A stretch of DNA of 17,054 bases from JBEKZQ01 sp049509675 (GTDB lineage Bacteria > Planctomycetota > Planctomycetia > Pirellulales > Thermoguttaceae), in NCBI GenBank assembly GCA_049509675.1, contig JBEKZQ010000073.1, forward strand, positions 1 to 17,054, read 5' to 3'. Under the pieces are notes generated by a model, which was given only the letters and a program-made list of their open reading frames with translations, ran no database searches and was not told where the DNA came from. Shown one piece after another: positions 13,777-17,054 of this stretch. The translations under genes were made by a program, and so were the position numbers. The number at the start of each line of letters is the position of its first letter. Position 1 is the stretch's first letter.

Positions 13777-14986
13777 CGGAGGATGCCATCAGCTTCGCGG
13801 TGAAGCCCAGAAGACTGAGCAAATCGGCCACCGCTCGCTGGCTCTCCTCCCGGGGAGAATGTTGGGCATAGCGGGCAGCGAAGCGGCGGGCGGCCTCGGT
13901 GTACGCATCGGATTGCAACAAGCCCGACAAGGCCACGGCCAGCCCTTGTCCCTGCCAGGGAGAAACTCTCGCGCCGGCTCCCAAGCGAACGGTGGCCCGC
14001 GCATTGAGATCCTGCTCCAGCACGAGCGGGAGTTGCAGGGCAGGCTTGCCGGCCAAGAGCGTCAAGACGGTGCTGCCGTGCGTGCCGTTGAGGATCGCCA
14101 GATCGCACTCCGCGGCCGCGCGATGCAGGTCCAGCCGATTCGTCTGAAAGCAGAGAGTGGGCGACGCATGCTGCCGCTGCAACTCGGCAGTGATCCCGTC
14201 GATGTGGACGATCGTCGGACAAGCCATCTGGCGCAAGAGGGTGAGCAATTGCGGTAGCGCGGGAAAGGTCTTCAGGTACGCAAACACCTTCTTGCCGCTG
14301 GCGCTGGGCCACGCGGGCACTTCTCCGCCCTCCGGCATCCAGGGACCGCGATAGCGGGCAGGGGCGCGGTTAGGGTAATGATCGAATTCCGCCAGCGTGG
14401 TCAAAATTACCTCGTCCACCTCCCCGTAAAGCCGCCCCAACCTCTCCAGCGTCGGCTGCCCGCGACCACACAAGACGCGATTGGCGTTTTCGAGCACCGT
14501 GTTCTCCGTTTGAAACACGTTTGGATCGGCCGGGAGCCAGGGTCGGAGGTCGGGAAAAGGAGAGCAGTCCGGCGGGGAGGAAAAACTGTTGCCCAACACC
14601 ACGCGACGGGCCTTGCTGCCTCGCCCGGCAAGCAGGGCGGTGGGGCTGTGGTCGAAGACAATCAGGTCCGGGTCAACCAAGTCGATCAGGTTCCGCCAGG
14701 CATCGACCAGGGCTGCAAGTTCCGCGGGATCGCCGAAACCGATGTTGTGCAGAATATGCGCGAACGTCCTGGCCGGTTCAATCACGTTCCGCGGCCGGTC
14801 CGACTTGTAGGGCGATTGCAGATAAGAGACCGCAGCGCCTTCGAGCAACGCGGGGCCCTTGCAGAGATCGCGCAGGGCCACGAACACCTTGTGCCCCTCC
14901 GCCGCCAATCCACGGACAAGCGGGCGGAGATTCACAAAATGCCCGCTGCCCCCGCCCAGTTCCCAAGCACACAGGACCTTCGCCAC
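13769..14986 (-). CDS. UGT/MurG-like glycosyltransferase (GT-B fold)
   Basis: A 405-residue protein read leftward. I prefer the GTG at 14986, giving MAKVLCAWELGGGSGHFVNL, the usual N-terminus, with GGGGG about 8 nt upstream. A GTG at 15004 would add six residues. The N-terminal half has the glycine-rich acceptor loop (GGGSGH) and LRPLVRGLAAEGHKVFVALRD. The C-terminal half has the donor-site pattern CDLAILNGTHGSTVLTLLAGKPALQLP, then LEQDLNARATVRLGAG, as in nucleotide-sugar-using GT1/GT28 enzymes. There is no signal peptide; it is probably cytoplasmic or peripheral. Sugar and acceptor are unknown. The last codons and stop overlap the 20-nt CRISPR-like match. Confidence 0.85.
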   Translation of the reverse strand: MAKVLCAWELGGGSGHFVNLRPLVRGLAAEGHKVFVALRDLCKGPALLEGAAVSYLQSPYKSDRPRNVIEPARTFAHILHNIGFGDPAELAALVDAWRNLIDLVDPDLIVFDHSPTALLAGRGSKARRVVLGNSFSSPPDCSPFPDLRPWLPADPNVFQTENTVLENANRVLCGRGQPTLERLGRLYGEVDEVILTTLAEFDHYPNRAPARYRGPWMPEGGEVPAWPSASGKKVFAYLKTFPALPQLLTLLRQMACPTIVHIDGITAELQRQHASPTLCFQTNRLDLHRAAAECDLAILNGTHGSTVLTLLAGKPALQLPLVLEQDLNARATVRLGAGARVSPWQGQGLAVALSGLLQSDAYTEAARRFAARYAQHSPREESQRAVADLLSLLGFTAKLMASSGG

Positions 14987-15124
14987 GCTGAAAACCCCCG
15001 CCACTGAGTGGTATTCGCTTCAATCGATCACTTTTGGCGTCGAGAATTCACTATCTTGCAAGAAGTAGAATGTCCCCGCTTGCCCCCCGGCCAGGCGTGG
15101 CCACTCTTCCCTGCCCAAAGTAGG

Positions 15125-15577
15125 TTATCTTGGATCACCAAGTTCGCTCTCATCATCGTGGAGGTTAACTATCCTCCCATCGGCGCGGACGCCCCACCGG
15201 TGCGTCGTGATGAATGGCCATAAACCAGCCTTTAACGGCTCGGGCTGAGCAAGGATTATCGCGCTCGTCCCGGCCTCAGCGTTCGGGTAATAAAGAACCG
15301 GCCCATGCGAAATCGGGTCAAAGATACACGATTGATAGTCAAGTGCATAAGGCTGCTTGACCATCACTTTAAGGCTTGGTGGCCACCGCCCATTCCTCTC
15401 GCGATAAGTGCATAGGAAGTGGTAGGCGCGCATCAAATACATGCCCCGAGTGCCTTGTTTATGGTCGAGGTTGCCAACGTCACAAATCCAGTACAGGGCG
15501 TAAACGCCCGAGTAGATCAGGACAATGCCTATGAGCCAGCGCGCAACGACGCGTGCCGGTGCTCTCTTACCCATCAT
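15125..15577 (-). CDS. Membrane-anchored hypothetical protein
   Basis: A 150-residue protein read leftward from the ATG at 15577-15575, chosen because GGAG lies 8 nt upstream; the frame is open for 14 more codons. A single N-terminal transmembrane segment (WLIGIVLIYSGVYALYWI, about 14-31) anchors an outer domain. That domain begins with a helix (GTRGMYLMRAYHFLCTYRERN) and continues GRWPPSLKVMV, then strands such as PVLYYPN, AIILAQPEP and VRADGRIVNL. The arrangement recalls the C-terminal part of type II pseudopilins, but the prepilin cleavage site is absent, so I call it hypothetical. It lies 221 nt from the CRISPR array; no functional link is evident. Confidence 0.65.
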   Translation of the reverse strand: MMGKRAPARVVARWLIGIVLIYSGVYALYWICDVGNLDHKQGTRGMYLMRAYHFLCTYRERNGRWPPSLKVMVKQPYALDYQSCIFDPISHGPVLYYPNAEAGTSAIILAQPEPLKAGLWPFITTHRWGVRADGRIVNLHDDESELGDPR

Positions 15578-15667
15578 CGCCGTGGCTCCGCGGAACACCA
15601 CCACGTGCCTTTCTTCCATAAATTCAGACTCGCGCCCGACTGCAAGAAATCAACAATCGGGCAATGA

Positions 15668-15769
15668 GAGCGGAAAAGGGGACATCACTGATTTCCCTCT
15701 CCTCTTCGTTGATGACGTTCATCAATCCTCCCCATTTTGCCAATATCAGTGATGTCCCCTTTTCCGCTC
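15668..15769. repeat. REP-like inverted repeat at the CRISPR trailer end
   Basis: Perfect 25-bp arms lie at 15668-15692 (GAGCGGAAAAGGGGACATCA...) and 15745-15769, 52 nt apart; similarity extends a few bases outward with mismatches. The interior holds a second palindrome, TTGATGA-CGT-TCATCAA (15709-15725). GGGGACA-type arms are typical of REP elements mobilised by Y1 transposases; no such gene is here. It ends 29 nt before the last CRISPR repeat. Confidence 0.8.
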
Positions 15770-15798
15770 CCATTCTACATTGCGCGACTAATCGAAGC

Positions 15799-17050
15799 GG
15801 TTCATCCCCGCGCGTGCGGGGAACACAACGTGTACCCATCCTCTCCCGCCACGATGATCGGTTCATCCCCGCGCGTGCGGGGAACACTGCCGTACAGGCC
15901 TTCTTCCTGGATCGCGAGCTGGTTCATCCCCGCGCGTGCGGGGAACACTCCCAGCGGCGTGGAGGCGTAGAAGGCCCAGCTGGTTCATCCCCGCGCGTGC
16001 GGGGAACACGCTTTCCACGCATCCACCGCCGCCGTGCCGCCCTGGTTCATCCCCGCGCGTGCGGGGAACACTGCGGGTAGCTCGGGTATCGTTCAGGAAA
16101 GGGCGGTTCATCCCCGCGCGTGCGGGGAACACGCGTCAACGGTAAAGATGGTGCTCCAGGGACTCGGTTCATCCCCGCGCGTGCGGGGAACACCGGAGCC
16201 AGGCGGCGAAGCGGCTGGGCAGGTCCGGTTCATCCCCGCGCGTGCGGGGAACACATCCTCCCATGCCCGCCGGAACAACCGTTATCCGGTTCATCCCCGC
16301 GCGTGCGGGGAACACATTACCCTAACGCCGACTGCGGCCGTCGACAACGGTTCATCCCCGCGCGTGCGGGGAACACGGTAAGTCAGGCCGCTGGCGAAAT
16401 TCAAAATGATCGGTTCATCCCCGCGCGTGCGGGGAACACCGGCCGCAGCCGCATACGCAGTCCTGTGACTCCGGTTCATCCCCGCGCGTGCGGGGAACAC
16501 GGGAATGCTTTTCATGTGTGTTTCTCCACGCTCGGTTCATCCCCGCGCGTGCGGGGAACACGCCCGTAAATCGGATCATGGCGTGGAGACGATCGGTTCA
16601 TCCCCGCGCGTGCGGGGAACACCGGGGAGAACATACCAAAGCGCGCGACGAGCGAGGTTCATCCCCGCGCGTGCGGGGAACACCTATATGGGAGCAGGCG
16701 ATGAATCTAGTCCTACGGTTCATCCCCGCGCGTGCGGGGAACACGACGCGGAGCATGTGAAATGTGCCGTGCAGGTCGGTTCATCCCCGCGCGTGCGGGG
16801 AACACACATATCGGCTATGTGTCCTCATGAGTACAATCGGTTCATCCCCGCGCGTGCGGGGAACACATTCTCAGAAGATCTAGTAGCCATCTGAGAACCC
16901 GGTTCATCCCCGCGCGTGCGGGGAACACAGGGAGCCGGACTTTTGCGAGTAGTATGTCGTCGGTTCATCCCCGCGCGTGCGGGGAACACTTCCAGACAGT
17001 CGTATCTGTCAGGGAGCCGGACGGTTCATCCCCGCGCGTGCGGGGAACAC
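15799..17050 (-). CRISPR. Type I-E CRISPR array, 21 repeats and 20 spacers, transcribed leftward
   Basis: Twenty-one identical 28-nt repeats start at 15799, 15860, 15921, 15982, 16044, 16105, 16166, 16227, 16288, 16349, 16412, 16473, 16534, 16595, 16656, 16717, 16778, 16839, 16901, 16962 and 17023. Each reads GGTTCATCCCCGCGC...GGGGAACAC on the plus strand. The complement (GTGTTCCCCGC...GGGGATGAACC) is the usual I-E orientation, so crRNA is on the minus strand. The leader should lie right of the window, and the oldest spacer is at 15827. A 29th base, G on the minus strand, follows 16 of 20 repeats, as expected when it derives from an AAG PAM. Spacers are 33 nt counting that base, except 34 at 16010 and 16867 and 35 at 16377. 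The right boundary is cut by the window; no cas genes are visible. Perfect repeats throughout, even at the trailer, suggest recent activity or conversion. Confidence 0.98.
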
Positions 17051-17054
17051 TGCT

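Noticed and set aside
16316..16326. Spacer 9 shares 11 nt (ATTACCCTAAC) with the glycosyltransferase gene near 14365-14375, hinting at self-targeting
   Set aside because: An 11-nt match is expected by chance in 17 kb, and the rest of the spacer does not match.
15664..16894. Open frames across the CRISPR array coding repeated HPRACGEH or PARAGNT peptides
   Set aside because: They are translations of the CRISPR repeats, not genes.

Overview
The window looks like a piece of a high-GC planctomycete chromosome (Pirellulales-like; an inference from gene content). The signs are a membrane Ser/Thr kinase with an extracytoplasmic sensor, an FHA-GAF-class III cyclase, several secreted proteins of unknown function, and many intergenic palindromes. 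No rRNA or tRNA was recognised.

Layout. 1-33 is the start of a leftward gene cut by the window edge. 143-1129 is a coupled pair: an HExxH metalloprotease-like protein and an 88-aa protein. 1130-1577 holds a promoter-like site and a leftward gene remnant. 1578-3680 is the kinase. 3757-7896 resembles a small defence island: hicA-hicB toxin-antitoxin, an HNH endonuclease with homing-endonuclease-associated repeats, an XRE regulator with no visible toxin, and an overlapping RloA-RloB (AbiL-type) ATPase/Toprim-like pair. The cyclase (7905-9734) starts 8 nt after rloB. Next come a leftward secreted protein (9831-10844), a repeat-rich divergent spacer (10845-11372), a HEAT-repeat membrane protein, a short MscS-type channel, a leftward secreted-protein gene broken by one in-frame TAG, a leftward glycosyltransferase, and a leftward anchored hypothetical protein. 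A type I-E CRISPR array (21 identical repeats, 20 spacers) fills 15799-17050. By repeat orientation it is transcribed leftward, so its leader, and probably any cas genes, lie beyond the right edge; no cas gene is in the window.

The most striking observations are three. (1) Spacers 19 and 20 share 12 nt end to end, which rebuilds a 54-nt stretch of the invader and shows an AAG PAM directly. (2) Dispersed palindromes have entered coding sequence: four 36-bp units inside a signal peptide, and one hairpin inside a GAF domain. (3) A 20-nt piece identical to the junction of the oldest spacer and its repeat lies 2 kb away, at the end of the glycosyltransferase gene. I did not find a system I can defend as wholly new. 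The best candidate neighbourhood is HNH + XRE + RloAB followed immediately by a nucleotide cyclase.
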